Source: an uncultured Polaribacter sp. (GTDB lineage: Bacteria > Bacteroidota > Bacteroidia > Flavobacteriales > Flavobacteriaceae). Taken from it: 50,440 bases of DNA. The DNA lies in NCBI GenBank assembly GCA_913020555.1, contig CAJWAC010000009.1, positions 1 through 50,440 of the forward strand, read 5' to 3'. The notes beneath the pieces are model-generated. The model was not told the origin of the DNA. It searched no databases and saw only the letters and a program-made list of their open reading frames with translations. The position numbers and the translations under genes were made by a program. The number at the start of each line of letters is the position of its first letter. Position 1 is the stretch's first letter. Shown here in pieces: positions 33,632 through 43,628 of this stretch.

Positions 33632-34288
33632 ATGAAAATCCCAAAGGAAATAAAATGTGTTATTTTTGACATGGATGGAGTAATTATTGACTCAGAAGAA
33701 ATTCATAAAAAAGCATATTATGAAACTTTTCGTTCTGTTGACGTTGATGTTTCAGAAAAACTTTATAAAACACTTACTGGTTCTTCAACCATAAATGCAT
33801 TTCAAAAACTTGTACATCATTTTAATTTAAAAGAAAAACCAGAGGAATTAGTATTAAACAAAAGAGCGCGTTATGTAAATTTATTTGAAAACGATCCTAC
33901 ATTGCACTTGGTTAAAAATGTCGAAAATCTCATCAAACATTGTTACTATAAAAAAATAACTTTAATTTTAGCATCTTCATCTGCAATGGTAAATATAAAT
34001 CGTGTTTTTAATCGTTTTGATTTGCATTCATATTTTACTGCTAAAATAAGTGGTGCAGATTTAATTGCCTCTAAACCTCATCCAGAAATTTTTGAAAAAG
34101 CTGCTATTTTAGGAAAAACATCAAAAGAAAATTGTATTGTTATTGAAGATTCTGATAATGGTATTAAAGCTGCAAACGATGCAAATATTTTTGTTTTTGG
34201 TTATAAAAATCCAATGTGTTCAGATCAAACATTAGAACACGCGGACGCAATTATTGAAGACTTTTATGAATTGCAAAAAATAATCTAA
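33632..34288 (+). CDS. HAD-IA family phosphatase, beta-phosphoglucomutase-like
   Basis: A 218-residue HAD hydrolase with a helical cap after motif I. Motif I is FDMDGVIIDSE (about 11-21), motif II is LASSSAM near 111, the motif III lysine is in ASKPHPEIFEKAA, and motif IV is CIVIEDSDNGIKAA. The DMDGV form and cap position match the beta-phosphoglucomutase/phosphatase group, so a small sugar phosphate is the likely substrate. The ATG at 33632 is preferred; a TTG eight codons earlier is possible. It converges on a membrane-protein gene 11 bases away. Confidence 0.9.
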   Translation: MKIPKEIKCVIFDMDGVIIDSEEIHKKAYYETFRSVDVDVSEKLYKTLTGSSTINAFQKLVHHFNLKEKPEELVLNKRARYVNLFENDPTLHLVKNVENLIKHCYYKKITLILASSSAMVNINRVFNRFDLHSYFTAKISGADLIASKPHPEIFEKAAILGKTSKENCIVIEDSDNGIKAANDANIFVFGYKNPMCSDQTLEHADAIIEDFYELQKII

Positions 34289-34299
34289 AGTTTTTGGGA

Positions 34300-35196
34300 T
34301 TAACTTAGTCCAATTTCGTCAATAATATCATTTGAAGTTGGATTCTTTTGTTCTCTGATATCAAAATATATAAAAACAGTAACTATTGTTGATATTATAT
34401 ATAAAATAAATTTTACTAAATAAGAAATTCCCAATAGTATTAAGTAAACAGGGTCAGAAAAAAGTTCTAACAGTTCATTTGGATATTCTCCTTGTAACAT
34501 AACTGCGGTATCAACTCCTTGATACATTCCGACTGGTAATTGCACAATAAAACTGATTATCAAAATTAAAATTTGTACAACAATTAAAATACCAAAAGTT
34601 TCCCACCAATTATCTTTAATTAGTGTAAAAGCACCATTAATTGAATCTAAAACACCACTATTTTGAAAGATCATTATAGGAATAGATAGTGATAAAACTA
34701 CTACAAAATAAATACCTGGCAGAAAACAGAAAAGAGTTCCTATAAATACAATAATACCAACCACAAAAAATAAACCTACATAAGGCCAAAAATTTGTTTT
34801 AGCATCATTTTGTATTTCTTCATAGTTTATAATTCCTCTATTTTTAATATACGATTTTATGTAAGATAAAGAGGCAACCGTAACAAGAGCATAAGCAATT
34901 AAATATGAGAAGGAAAAGATTGCTAAAGGAACAAAAATTGATGAGAAATTAAAGTTAATATCTTCAATTCCACCTCCATCAAAACTATTTAAATCTAATA
35001 AACCTCCATAAAATGAATTGGATTGCATTAAGAAATAAATTGCAGCTGCTATTGCAATTAAAACTGGTACGATCGCTAATTTAACAATAGTCATAAAAAA
35101 AGGTTGCCATTCTGTACTTAAAAACTTAAGCGTATCAGAAAGCATATCTCCTAAACTTCTAACCTTTTTAAAATTTATAAAATTTTGGTTTTGCAT
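34300..35196 (-). CDS. Polytopic membrane protein of unknown function
   Basis: A 298-residue inner-membrane protein. After a soluble N-terminus (about 1-30) there are about six hydrophobic helices (near 35-57, 95-120, 145-180, 195-225, 245-275), with a Gly/Asp-rich loop between the first two (GLLDLNSFDGGGIEDINF). The pattern SLGDMLSDTLKFLSTEWQPFF resembles bacterial proteins with a 'glycerophosphoryl diester phosphodiesterase membrane domain-like' fold, but I do not recognise a specific family. It starts 28 bases after guaB and is probably cotranscribed with it. Confidence 0.6.
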   Translation of the reverse strand: MQNQNFINFKKVRSLGDMLSDTLKFLSTEWQPFFMTIVKLAIVPVLIAIAAAIYFLMQSNSFYGGLLDLNSFDGGGIEDINFNFSSIFVPLAIFSFSYLIAYALVTVASLSYIKSYIKNRGIINYEEIQNDAKTNFWPYVGLFFVVGIIVFIGTLFCFLPGIYFVVVLSLSIPIMIFQNSGVLDSINGAFTLIKDNWWETFGILIVVQILILIISFIVQLPVGMYQGVDTAVMLQGEYPNELLELFSDPVYLILLGISYLVKFILYIISTIVTVFIYFDIREQKNPTSNDIIDEIGLS

Positions 35197-35224
35197 ATTT
35201 TCTATTTCTAAGCAATATTAAAAG

Positions 35225-36700
35225 TTATCTTCTACTGTAGTTAGGTGATTCTTTAGTAATAGCAACATCATGAGGATGACTTTCATTAATTCCACTTGCT
35301 GTGATTCTTATAAATTGCCCTGTTTCTTTTAAAGTCTCTATATCTTTTGCTCCACAATATCCCATTCCTGCGCGTAAACCACCAATAAATTGATGAATAC
35401 TTTCAAATAATTCTCCTTTGTAAGGAACTCTACCTTCAATGCCTTCTGGAACTAATTTCTTAATATCGTCTTCTACATCTTGAAAATATCGATCTTTAGA
35501 ACCTTTTTTCATTGCTGAAACAGACCCCATTCCTCGATATGATTTGAATTTTCTCCCTTCATAAATAATAGTTTCTCCTGGTGATTCTTTAGTACCAGCC
35601 AATAATGAACCTAGCATAACGCAATCTGCTCCAGCTGCAATTGCCTTTGGAATATCTCCTGTATAACGAATTCCGCCATCTGCTATTACCGGAACTCCAC
35701 TACCTTTTATAGCGTTTGCAACCTCTAAAACAGCTGAAAATTGAGGAAATCCAACTCCGGCTACAACTCTAGTTGTACAAATAGAACCCGGACCAATACC
35801 TACTTTTACGGCATCCGCTCCTGCATTCACTAAATATTGGGCTGCTTCTGGAGTTGCAATATTACCAACAACTACATCTAACTTTGGAAATTTATCTTTT
35901 ACAGCTCTTAAAACTTTGACCACACCCTCTGTATGCCCATGAGCTGTATCTATAATTACAGCATCTACTCCTGCATTTACTAATGCAGTTGCTCGTTCAA
36001 CAACATCTCCCGTAACACCTAATGCTGCAGCTACTCTTAATCTTCCATAAGAATCTTTATTTGCAATTGGTTTTTGAGTAACTTTAGTAATATCTCTAAA
36101 CGTAATTAATCCTTTTAATTTGTATTCAGCATCAACAATTAAAAGTTTTTCAATTTTATTCTTTTGTAGGATTGCTTCAGCATCTTTTAACGAAGTGCCA
36201 ACATCTGCAGTAATCAAATTGTGACTTGTCATTACTTCAACAATTGGTCTACTATTGTTATGCTCAAAACGTAGATCTCTATTTGTTACAATACCTTCTA
36301 ATCTGCCTTTTTTATCAACCACAGGAATACCACCAATACTATGTTCGCGCATATTATTCTTGGCGTCAAGAACTACAGCGGTTAATGGTAAAGTAACAGG
36401 GTCTAAAATCATTCCACTTTCAGCTCGTTTCACTTTTCTCACTTCTTGAGCTTGTTGCTCAATAGTCATGTTTTTATGTAAAACTCCAATACCTCCTTCT
36501 CTAGCCATTGCAATTGCCAAAGCAGATTCGGTAACCGTATCCATAGCTGCTGATACAATTGGTACGTTGATAGTAATATTTCTAGTAAATTTTGTTTGGA
36601 TTATTACTTCTCTTGGAAGTACTTTAGAAAAAGCTGGGACTAATAAAACGTCATCGTAAGTAAGACCTTCTCCTAAAATTTTGTTGTGGTGTGATGTCAT
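35225..36700 (-). CDS. guaB: IMP dehydrogenase
   Basis: GuaB oxidises IMP to XMP with NAD+, the committed step of GMP synthesis. The 491-residue protein has the N-terminal [12 protein letters not shown], two CBS domains inserted at about 95-205 (for example [20 protein letters not shown]), the catalytic loop [17 protein letters not shown] with its cysteine, the phosphate site [18 protein letters not shown], and the flap with YKGE and [12 protein letters not shown]. The ATG at 36700 is chosen because a -7 element lies at 36726-36733, which would place an upstream TTG (36724) at or before the transcription start. Confidence 0.97.
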   Translation of the reverse strand: MTSHHNKILGEGLTYDDVLLVPAFSKVLPREVIIQTKFTRNITINVPIVSAAMDTVTESALAIAMAREGGIGVLHKNMTIEQQAQEVRKVKRAESGMILDPVTLPLTAVVLDAKNNMREHSIGGIPVVDKKGRLEGIVTNRDLRFEHNNSRPIVEVMTSHNLITADVGTSLKDAEAILQKNKIEKLLIVDAEYKLKGLITFRDITKVTQKPIANKDSYGRLRVAAALGVTGDVVERATALVNAGVDAVIIDTAHGHTEGVVKVLRAVKDKFPKLDVVVGNIATPEAAQYLVNAGADAVKVGIGPGSICTTRVVAGVGFPQFSAVLEVANAIKGSGVPVIADGGIRYTGDIPKAIAAGADCVMLGSLLAGTKESPGETIIYEGRKFKSYRGMGSVSAMKKGSKDRYFQDVEDDIKKLVPEGIEGRVPYKGELFESIHQFIGGLRAGMGYCGAKDIETLKETGQFIRITASGINESHPHDVAITKESPNYSRR

Positions 36701-36725
36701 ATTGCAATTAGTATATAATTGCATG

Positions 36726-36733
36726 CAAATTTA
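36726..36733 (-). promoter_or_regulatory. -7 element of the guaB promoter
   Basis: TAAATTTG on the - strand matches TAnnTTTG fully, 26 bases upstream of the chosen guaB ATG. No purine-type riboswitch is recognisable in the short leader. Confidence 0.55.
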
Positions 36734-36797
36734 CAATTAAAATATGACTTTGTTGTCTGCAACAATTTAATTTATGCTTAATAAGATATATTTAGCA

Positions 36798-37517
36798 CTA
36801 ATTAATCTTATCATATTGACTTTGCCAAGAATATTCACTGAAATTTTTACCTGAACTACCACAAAGAATAAAAACCATTCCAACAGCACCTTTGAAATAA
36901 AACATAAACAGCATTAAGAGGTAACCGAAACTAGCTGGCTTTGTAAAAAAGAAAGGATACGTTATGGCGGTAAAAATAACACTAATAATAGCCAATGCAA
37001 TTCCTAAATTCTCAATATTTTTTATAGACCAATATTTTAACTTTCTAAAAGGATGTACATCATTTCCCCATTTATGTATTAAATAATAAAATCCATTACC
37101 CATTGGAGCAAATAATAGTGGGTCGTCTGCTTTTCTTAATTTAAAAACATCCATAGGTGCTGCAATCTTAAAACCTTCTAACTTTATATCATGAATATTT
37201 TGCAATTCTTTAATCTTAGTAACAGCCTCTACAGGATAATTATCTTTAAAATAAACAGTGTCTAAAAAACGAAGTCTATAATCAACGCAAATCTTTTTAA
37301 TATCGGATATATGAAAAATGGCATTAGTATCTAACTCATCAAAAATAAAGTTGTTTTTTGATGCACTAGGTTCAGATGTCAACTTATTTAAAACTGTGTT
37401 GTTATCAACGTCAACCTTTTCAAAAATATCATGATAAAAATTAATTGTATTTTCTTCAGGGATCCATTTGTCTCTTTGCTTCTCTAGCTCACTTTTTAAA
37501 TTTACAACTTTCAACAT
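36798..37517 (-). CDS. Unrecognised protein with two C-terminal membrane helices
   Basis: A 239-residue protein I do not recognise. The first ~165 residues are soluble and predicted cytoplasmic: a charged helix, an acidic middle (FDELDTNAIFHISDIKKI) and a segment PLLFAPMGNGFYYLIHKWGND. After KYWSIKNIENLG come two hydrophobic helices (about 172-190 and 198-220) and a short tail. The soluble part sits before a short anchor, as in some regulatory or scaffold membrane proteins, but nothing identifies its job. Promoter element and palindrome upstream (37536-37612) resemble those of the iron-uptake region, so iron-linked control is possible. Confidence 0.7.
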   Translation of the reverse strand: MLKVVNLKSELEKQRDKWIPEENTINFYHDIFEKVDVDNNTVLNKLTSEPSASKNNFIFDELDTNAIFHISDIKKICVDYRLRFLDTVYFKDNYPVEAVTKIKELQNIHDIKLEGFKIAAPMDVFKLRKADDPLLFAPMGNGFYYLIHKWGNDVHPFRKLKYWSIKNIENLGIALAIISVIFTAITYPFFFTKPASFGYLLMLFMFYFKGAVGMVFILCGSSGKNFSEYSWQSQYDKIN

Positions 37518-37535
37518 ATCATTAATTTAGCTATA

Positions 37536-37543
37536 CAAAAATA
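37536..37543 (-). promoter_or_regulatory. -7 element for the unrecognised gene at 36798-37517
   Basis: TATTTTTG on the - strand matches TAnnTTTG fully, 19 bases before the ATG at 37517. It supports this start and shows the gene need not depend on the ABC operon upstream. Confidence 0.5.
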
Positions 37544-37585
37544 AGAAAAAAGGAGTATGCAATTCAAACCATAGATGTAAACCTA

Positions 37586-37612
37586 TTTTATTTAGATTTT
37601 ATCTAAATAAAA
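37586..37612. promoter_or_regulatory. Perfect palindrome with TTTAGAT half-sites
   Basis: TTTTATTTAGAT (37586-37597) and ATCTAAATAAAA (37601-37612) form 12-base perfect arms with a 3-base centre. It lies between the end of the ferric ABC ATPase gene and the promoter of the unrecognised gene. The TTATTTAGAT half is identical to part of the repeats around the DUF4856 promoter. It may be an operator; a weak terminator of the ABC operon is the alternative, though the T tract is on the wrong side for leftward transcription. Confidence 0.5.
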
Positions 37613-37639
37613 TATTTTTTATATACCACAGGCAGCTAA

Positions 37640-38365
37640 TTAGATTTTATAAGCATCAAATAACAATGATACATATTCACAATTAGGATTTTTAAATACT
37701 TCGTCCGTATTTCCATATTGTAATAAATTTCCTTTTTGAAGTACCAAAATTTCATCAGAAATTTTTAAAGCATCTTTAATATCATGAGTAACAAATATGG
37801 CAGTGGTATTTGTTTTTTTTAAAATTTCTTTGATATCACTCCTTAATTGTTGTCTTAAAATAACATCTAAATTACTAAAAGGTTCGTCTAAAATTAATAA
37901 CTCTGGTTTGGGTGCAAGTGCCCTAGCTAAGGCAACTCTTTGTTGTTGGCCACCTGATAATTCGTGAGGAAACCTTTTTTCAAAGCCTTCTAAAGCTACT
38001 AAATCTAAAACTTCTGTTACACGTTCTTTTTTATTTTTAGAAATACCAAATGCAATATTATCAAAAACTGTAAAATGAGGAAATAAGGCATACTCTTGAA
38101 AAACCATTCCTATATTTCTCTTTTCTGGTTCAATAAAAATTTTATTAGAAGAAAGTATATTATTCTTAAAAACTACAGACCCATTATTTTGTGTTTCTAA
38201 ACCTGTTATTATTCGAATTAATGTAGTTTTACCGCTTCCACTTTCTCCAACCAAAGCTAAAATTTTACCTTTACTTAAAGAAAATGATATTTCATTTAAA
38301 GCTTTAACTTTTCCTTTACTGAAAGTTTTTGTTAACTTTTTAAGTTGTAAAATAGGATTATTCAT
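37640..38365 (-). CDS. fbpC: Ferric iron ABC transporter ATP-binding protein
   Basis: A 241-residue ATPase of the FbpC/polyamine-iron type. It carries Walker A GESGSGKTT (about 39-47), the Q-loop MVFQEYALFPHFTV, signature LSGGQQQRVALARAL, Walker B LLILDEPFSNLD and the H-loop FVTHD. It lacks the ~100-residue C-terminal OB regulatory domain found in many FbpC proteins (usually ~350 residues), so it is a short form. It follows the permease gene by 1 base and closes the fbpABC operon. Confidence 0.9.
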   Translation of the reverse strand: MNNPILQLKKLTKTFSKGKVKALNEISFSLSKGKILALVGESGSGKTTLIRIITGLETQNNGSVVFKNNILSSNKIFIEPEKRNIGMVFQEYALFPHFTVFDNIAFGISKNKKERVTEVLDLVALEGFEKRFPHELSGGQQQRVALARALAPKPELLILDEPFSNLDVILRQQLRSDIKEILKKTNTTAIFVTHDIKDALKISDEILVLQKGNLLQYGNTDEVFKNPNCEYVSLLFDAYKI

Positions 38366-38366
38366 T

Positions 38367-39980
38367 TTAAGATTTAGATATTAATCTGTTTAAAAATACA
38401 ATTGGTAAAATACCAGTTAAAATAATAAATAAAGACGGCAACGCAGCCTCTGCTATTAATTCATCACTAGCATATTCGTATGCTTTTACTGCCAAAGTAT
38501 TAATGTGATATGGCTTTAAAATTAGTGTTAATGGCAGCTCTTTCATCACATCAACAAAAACCAAAATACAGCCACTTAAAATAGCTGGTTTTAAAATTGG
38601 CAATTCTATTTTAAAAAATGTAAAAACATTACTTTTTCCTAATAGTTTAGAAGCATCAACTAATGTATTATTTAGCTTTAAACTAGAGGCTTCTATAGGT
38701 GAATAAGCTACAGCTAAATATCGTATTATAAAGGCATATATTAGAATTAAAACTGTACCATTAATTAAAAAACCTATTTTTATATCTAAATTATTTTTAA
38801 AAAACATAACAATAGATTTATCTAAAAATAAAGACGGAATTAAAATTCCGACAGCAATTACTGCACCTGGAATAGCATAGCCTAAAACTCCTATTTTTTC
38901 AAATGATTTTAGAAATTGTAAACGATTCCATTTAGAAGCATAAATAAATATTAATGCAAAAGAAACTGTACAAACCGCTGAGACTAAAGAAATGCTTAAA
39001 CTTTGCAGCGCTATTGTAAAAAAAGATGTTGTAAAGACATCTTTATAGGTTAAAAAAGCCCAAAATAACAGTTGTAATAATGGTATTATAAAGCCTAACA
39101 AAAACGGAAGAATAGCCACAAACAACAAGATGTATCTCCACTTTTTTGATAATTCTAGTTTACGTACTTCTGTGTGATTTTTTACACTATTAAAATAAGC
39201 TGTATTTTTTCGTTGTTTTTTTTCTAAAATGATAAATAACAGAATTGTCACTAATAAAATTACGGATAAGTAAATAGCCGTTTCTGGCTCTTCTAAAGAG
39301 AACCAAGCTCTAAAAACACCTGTAGTAAATGTGTTTATTCCATAATATTTAGCAGCTCCATAATCGTTTAAAACTTCCATAATTACCAAGATTAATCCTC
39401 CAATAAAAGCAGGTCTTGCTAATGGTAAAATAAGTTTAAAAAATGTTTTTCTTTCACTTGCTCCTAATATTTTAGATGCTTCTATAATATTGTTAGATTG
39501 ATTTACAAAAAAAGCTCTAGAAGCTACAAAAACGTAAGGATAAAGAGAAATACTTAATATAAAAATAAGCCCATAAATATTCATAATATCTACTCGTAAG
39601 CCAGTTATTTTTTCAAAAAAACCAGCATAATCAAAAAAACCAGCATAAGCGTAAGCCGTAATATAAGAGGGTATTGCTAAAGGCAAAATTAATAGCCATT
39701 GTAATTGTTTAGCAAAGGGAATTTGATATCTAGAAACAATCCAAGCAGAAGAAATACCAAAAAATAAGGTTAACATGCTTGTCCCAAAAACCAACCAAAA
39801 AGAATTTTTAAGATAGTTAGGTAACATATTATGCACAATATGATCCCAAGATTCTCCAGGGCCATTTAAAGCATTAATAGCAATAGATAAAATTGGAATA
39901 GATACGAACAAAACAATGGTCAATAAAATTATTGACCATTTGTTACTATCTCTTAATATTTTTAATAAAATTTGTTTCAT
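38367..39980 (-). CDS. fbpB: Ferric iron ABC transporter permease (fused double unit)
   Basis: A 537-residue inner-membrane protein with about twelve helices in two permease halves, as in FbpB/SfuB. Each half has an EAA-type loop that contacts the ATPase: EASKILGASERKTFFKLILP in the first and DASKLLGKSNVFTFFKIELP in the second. It forms the translocation path for iron released by the binding protein. The ATG at 39980 (MKQILLKILRD) is preferred to a TTG at 40010; the gap to fbpA is about 40 bases. Confidence 0.92.
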   Translation of the reverse strand: MKQILLKILRDSNKWSIILLTIVLFVSIPILSIAINALNGPGESWDHIVHNMLPNYLKNSFWLVFGTSMLTLFFGISSAWIVSRYQIPFAKQLQWLLILPLAIPSYITAYAYAGFFDYAGFFEKITGLRVDIMNIYGLIFILSISLYPYVFVASRAFFVNQSNNIIEASKILGASERKTFFKLILPLARPAFIGGLILVIMEVLNDYGAAKYYGINTFTTGVFRAWFSLEEPETAIYLSVILLVTILLFIILEKKQRKNTAYFNSVKNHTEVRKLELSKKWRYILLFVAILPFLLGFIIPLLQLLFWAFLTYKDVFTTSFFTIALQSLSISLVSAVCTVSFALIFIYASKWNRLQFLKSFEKIGVLGYAIPGAVIAVGILIPSLFLDKSIVMFFKNNLDIKIGFLINGTVLILIYAFIIRYLAVAYSPIEASSLKLNNTLVDASKLLGKSNVFTFFKIELPILKPAILSGCILVFVDVMKELPLTLILKPYHINTLAVKAYEYASDELIAEAALPSLFIILTGILPIVFLNRLISKS

Positions 39981-40022
39981 AGTAATCCCATTACAAATAG
40001 GATTTAACAAAGATATTAATTT

Positions 40023-41057
40023 TTATTTCCAACTAGCTGCATCAAAAGCTAAAACCGCTTTCTTATTGTTTTCTCCTAATTTAGATAAAGATAAAGTATC
40101 TTCTTTAAAAGAACCCCAAGATTGTAGTAATTCTGATGGCATTACTTTTGTATTTACAGGATACTCATAATTTGCTTTGGCAAATACTTTTTGTGCTTTT
40201 TCACTAGCTAAAAACTCTATAAATTTTATAGCATTTACTTTGTTTGGTGCGTATTTAGCTACTCCTGCTCCGCTTACATTTACATGAGTTCCTCTGCCCT
40301 CTTGGTTTGGAAAAAACACTTTTATACCTTCACCAGCTTTTACTTCATCAGCATTTTTTGAGTTTAATAATTTACCAATATAATAAGTATTTACAACCGC
40401 TAAATCTCCTTCTCCGGCAACAACTGCTTTTATTTGATCTCTATCATTTCCTTTTGGAGAACGTGCCATATTTGCAACAATACCTTCAGCCCATTTTACG
40501 GCTGTAGCTTCATCAGAATTTGCAATAATAGATGCCATTAAAGATTGATTATAAATATTACTAGAAGAACGAATTAAAATTTTATTTTTCCATTTGTCAT
40601 CTGTCAAAGCTTCGTATGTAGATAAATCTTCCGCTTTCACATTATCTGGATTATAAACCACAACTCTTGCTCTTTTTGTTAATGCAAACCACTGATTGTC
40701 TGCGTCTTTTAAATGAGAAGGAATTGTTTCTTCTAAAAATTCTGATTTTACAGATTGTAATAATCCATTATTTTTTGCACGAACTAATCTCCCTGCATCA
40801 ACTGTTATTAAAACATCTGCTGGAGATTGTTCTCCTTCTAAAGACATTTTTTGAATTAATTCATCTGCGCTTGCATTGACAACATTCACTTTAATGCCAG
40901 TTTCTTTTTCAAATTGAGCAAATAACTCTTGATCTGGTTTATAATGTCTGTGCGTGTAAATATTTACTTCTTGTTCTTTTTCAACAGGTTCCTTTTTTTC
41001 TGATTTACAAGAAATGATTAAAACAGATAAAAGTAATATTGATAATATTCTATTCAT
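40023..41057 (-). CDS. fbpA: Ferric iron ABC transporter substrate-binding lipoprotein
   Basis: A 344-residue periplasmic binding protein of the FbpA/transferrin-like type, made as a lipoprotein (lipobox LIISC, Cys about 17). Metal-ligand regions expected of the family are present: YTHRHYKPD near the mature N-terminus and the adjacent tyrosine pair in VVNTYYIGKL (about 220-229), which in FbpA directly bind Fe3+. It hands iron to FbpB after uptake by the TonB-dependent receptor encoded upstream. A -7 element lies 23 bases before the ATG, so fbpABC can be transcribed separately. Confidence 0.93.
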   Translation of the reverse strand: MNRILSILLLSVLIISCKSEKKEPVEKEQEVNIYTHRHYKPDQELFAQFEKETGIKVNVVNASADELIQKMSLEGEQSPADVLITVDAGRLVRAKNNGLLQSVKSEFLEETIPSHLKDADNQWFALTKRARVVVYNPDNVKAEDLSTYEALTDDKWKNKILIRSSSNIYNQSLMASIIANSDEATAVKWAEGIVANMARSPKGNDRDQIKAVVAGEGDLAVVNTYYIGKLLNSKNADEVKAGEGIKVFFPNQEGRGTHVNVSGAGVAKYAPNKVNAIKFIEFLASEKAQKVFAKANYEYPVNTKVMPSELLQSWGSFKEDTLSLSKLGENNKKAVLAFDAASWK

Positions 41058-41079
41058 TGTAGTTTAGTTTAAATATTTA

Positions 41080-41087
41080 CAAATATA
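41080..41087 (-). promoter_or_regulatory. -7 element of the fbpABC promoter
   Basis: TATATTTG on the - strand matches TAnnTTTG fully and is the same 8-mer as in the DUF4856 promoter. It lies 23 bases before the fbpA ATG, within the 94-base gap after the receptor gene. Confidence 0.55.
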
Positions 41088-41151
41088 AATTATTAAGAAT
41101 TGATTTAAATAACAATTTTAATTATTTTGTGATAAAATTACAAGTTGATTT

Positions 41152-43575
41152 TTAAAATTTAAATTGAAGGGTAACATAATAATTTCTAGGCAAAGAAGGT
41201 ATAATTCCTGGTCCTGGATATCCACTAGATCTTCTTGTAAAGTAACTTTTATCTAAAAGGTTATTTACACCTGTTTCTAATTTTGCAAACTTATATTTAT
41301 ACGATAAAGAAAGATCAAAAATATCATAAGCAGGTATAGCTCCCCTAATTGGATTGGAAAAATCTGATGCTTCAGAATTTGAAGCGTCATTATATTGTTT
41401 TGATAAGTAGCTGTATTGAGCACTCATCAAAAAATTATTATACCCAAATTTAACTCCAGTTTTAAAATTTACATCAGGTACAAATTCTACTTTTTTTCCT
41501 ATAATTCCATTTTGTTTGGATTCTGTATATTCTGAATTGATAAAAGAAGTGTTTATGAATGCACTTAAGATATAATCATTAGAAATATTTAATATTTTTT
41601 TTAAATTAAAATCGATTAAAGATTCGATTCCTAAAATTCTAGCTTTACCAACATTTGTTCTTAATAAACCTGCATTATTTATTGGCGGAATTGTAGTGAA
41701 AATGTCACCAATTCTATTATTATAAAATAATGCGAAAAAGTTAGCATCATAAGAAATTTTTTGATTGATATTTCCTCGAATACCAATATCTGTAGTAAAT
41801 CCTTTTTCGTCTTCTAAATCTGGATCTACAGCATTCGATGGATTTACAATATTTAAATCTGTAAACGTTATAGATCTATAATTTTGAGAAATATTTGCAT
41901 AGGTTTCTAAAGATTTTGATGATTTGTAGCTAATTCCTAATCCGAATAAAGCCAAGGAACGTTCTTTTGTAATATTATCATCCTCTGTTATAGATCCAAT
42001 AGGATTTCCTGCACCATCAAAATTAGTACGTTTTTTAGTTCCCTTACTTCCTGTGCTTATATACTCAAATCGAAAACCTGGGGTTACTGATAGTTTATCA
42101 TTCAAGTAAAAAATATTTTCTCCAAAAACTGCAACGTTTTCATTCGGATTATTAAAGTCAGATTGAAAAATATAATTTGGGAATTGCTCTGTTGCCGGTA
42201 AAAAATTAGCATCACTGCCATCAAAACCTGGCCCTTGAAATGCATCATTGGAAGCTTTGTAGTATTTTACACCTAATAAATAAGTCGCTTTTTTATCAAA
42301 AACGGTATAATTATTTACAAAACGCGATTCAAAACCATAGTTATTAAAATCTCCAATTATCAACTCTCTTTCAAGAAAAGTGTCTTCTAGAGTAACTGCA
42401 GCTATTCTAAAACCTACTGATTTTCTTGAGGCATTTAATCCGAAAAAATTAAAACTAAATTTAGCATCATTAGAAAAATTATGAGAGAATTTTAAATTAT
42501 ATAAAAACCAGTCTATTTGAAACCAATTTCGCGTTCTATTACTTTGTAAAGGATCTTCTGCAAACATTTTATCTGACAAACCACCGGCTTGCTGTGCCAG
42601 GTAATTAAAATAAGTAAGTTCTAATGCCAGTTTACTTTTTATATTAAAATCATACCCTAAATGTAAAAATGCATTCTTGGAATTAAAATTAGAGTTTGGT
42701 CTAAATCCATCACCTTTTTTATAATTAAAATATGCATAATAATTCAACTTATCTTTTGAACCACTAACGCTCGTAAAATTGGTATAAAAGCCAAAACTAC
42801 CTGCAGTATTTCTACTAACGATTTCTAAAGCTTTAATAGGATTTGGTTTTTTCATCACAAAATTAATTAAACCACCAAACTGAGTTCCATATTGTAAAGA
42901 AGCTGCTCCTCTAATAATTTGAATTTCTTCTAAACCTTCTGAAGCAGGCGTATAATAACTTTCTGGATAGCCTAAAACGTCTGCACTAATATCGTAATCA
43001 TTTTGACGTGTATTAAAATTTCCTGTTCTAGTTGGATTTAAACCTCTACCTCCAATATTTAATTGTAAACCGCCATCATCATTTTCAAAAATATTTAACC
43101 CAGGAATTTGGTTGTAAATTTGTCTTGCATTATTACTTGCCAAATTTGCAGTTGATTGATTTACTAAAATTACCTCTGTTTTTTTACCTGCAAAAATAGA
43201 GGTACCCACTACATCCTTTAAACGTTTCAATTCAAAAACCTTACGTTTTCTTGCTTTAATTTGAATTTCTGATAATTCTTCTTGAAATGAATTTAAAATT
43301 ATGGTTGCATTTTTATAATCATCAGATTGCAGCAATATATTTTTAACCTTATAATTTTCTGCAAATAATACCAATGTAATTGCAGTTTTTTCGGTTGTGA
43401 AATTAATTTTTCCTGCTGTATTTGTTTTTGCTACAAAACCTCCATTTTTACTGTAAACTTCTGCATTTTTAATTGGTTTTTGCGCTTCTGATAAAACTGT
43501 AATTGAAACTTTTTTTTGACTGTAAATAGTCGTTTGTAATACTATAAATAAAACCGTTACAATTTTAAATTTCAT
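41152..43575 (-). CDS. TonB-dependent receptor, FecA-like
   Basis: An 807-residue outer-membrane receptor. The signal peptide ends at TTIYSQ (about 20). A carboxypeptidase-regulatory-like domain (about 22-95) precedes the plug, with IYNQIPGLNIFENDDGG, IGGRGLNPTRTG and EEIQIIRGAASLQYGTQFGG (about 215-235). The 22-strand barrel ends in PRNYYVTLQFKF with a C-terminal Phe. Similarity of the plug and barrel to ferric citrate-type receptors suggests iron chelate uptake, which fits its place between the imelysin/HTTM genes and fbpABC. Confidence 0.93.
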   Translation of the reverse strand: MKFKIVTVLFIVLQTTIYSQKKVSITVLSEAQKPIKNAEVYSKNGGFVAKTNTAGKINFTTEKTAITLVLFAENYKVKNILLQSDDYKNATIILNSFQEELSEIQIKARKRKVFELKRLKDVVGTSIFAGKKTEVILVNQSTANLASNNARQIYNQIPGLNIFENDDGGLQLNIGGRGLNPTRTGNFNTRQNDYDISADVLGYPESYYTPASEGLEEIQIIRGAASLQYGTQFGGLINFVMKKPNPIKALEIVSRNTAGSFGFYTNFTSVSGSKDKLNYYAYFNYKKGDGFRPNSNFNSKNAFLHLGYDFNIKSKLALELTYFNYLAQQAGGLSDKMFAEDPLQSNRTRNWFQIDWFLYNLKFSHNFSNDAKFSFNFFGLNASRKSVGFRIAAVTLEDTFLERELIIGDFNNYGFESRFVNNYTVFDKKATYLLGVKYYKASNDAFQGPGFDGSDANFLPATEQFPNYIFQSDFNNPNENVAVFGENIFYLNDKLSVTPGFRFEYISTGSKGTKKRTNFDGAGNPIGSITEDDNITKERSLALFGLGISYKSSKSLETYANISQNYRSITFTDLNIVNPSNAVDPDLEDEKGFTTDIGIRGNINQKISYDANFFALFYNNRIGDIFTTIPPINNAGLLRTNVGKARILGIESLIDFNLKKILNISNDYILSAFINTSFINSEYTESKQNGIIGKKVEFVPDVNFKTGVKFGYNNFLMSAQYSYLSKQYNDASNSEASDFSNPIRGAIPAYDIFDLSLSYKYKFAKLETGVNNLLDKSYFTRRSSGYPGPGIIPSLPRNYYVTLQFKF

Positions 43576-43628
43576 TTTTTATAAATTTAATTTACTAATA
43601 ACTTTAACTTCAAAATACAAACTCTCTA

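Noticed and set aside
36701-36724. Upstream TTG start for guaB
   Set aside because: It falls next to or before the predicted transcription start; the ATG at 36700 fits family length.
37586-37620. Intrinsic terminator of the fbpABC operon
   Set aside because: The stem is purely AT-rich apart from one G-C pair per arm and the T tract follows only on the + strand, opposite to the operon; operator is the better guess.
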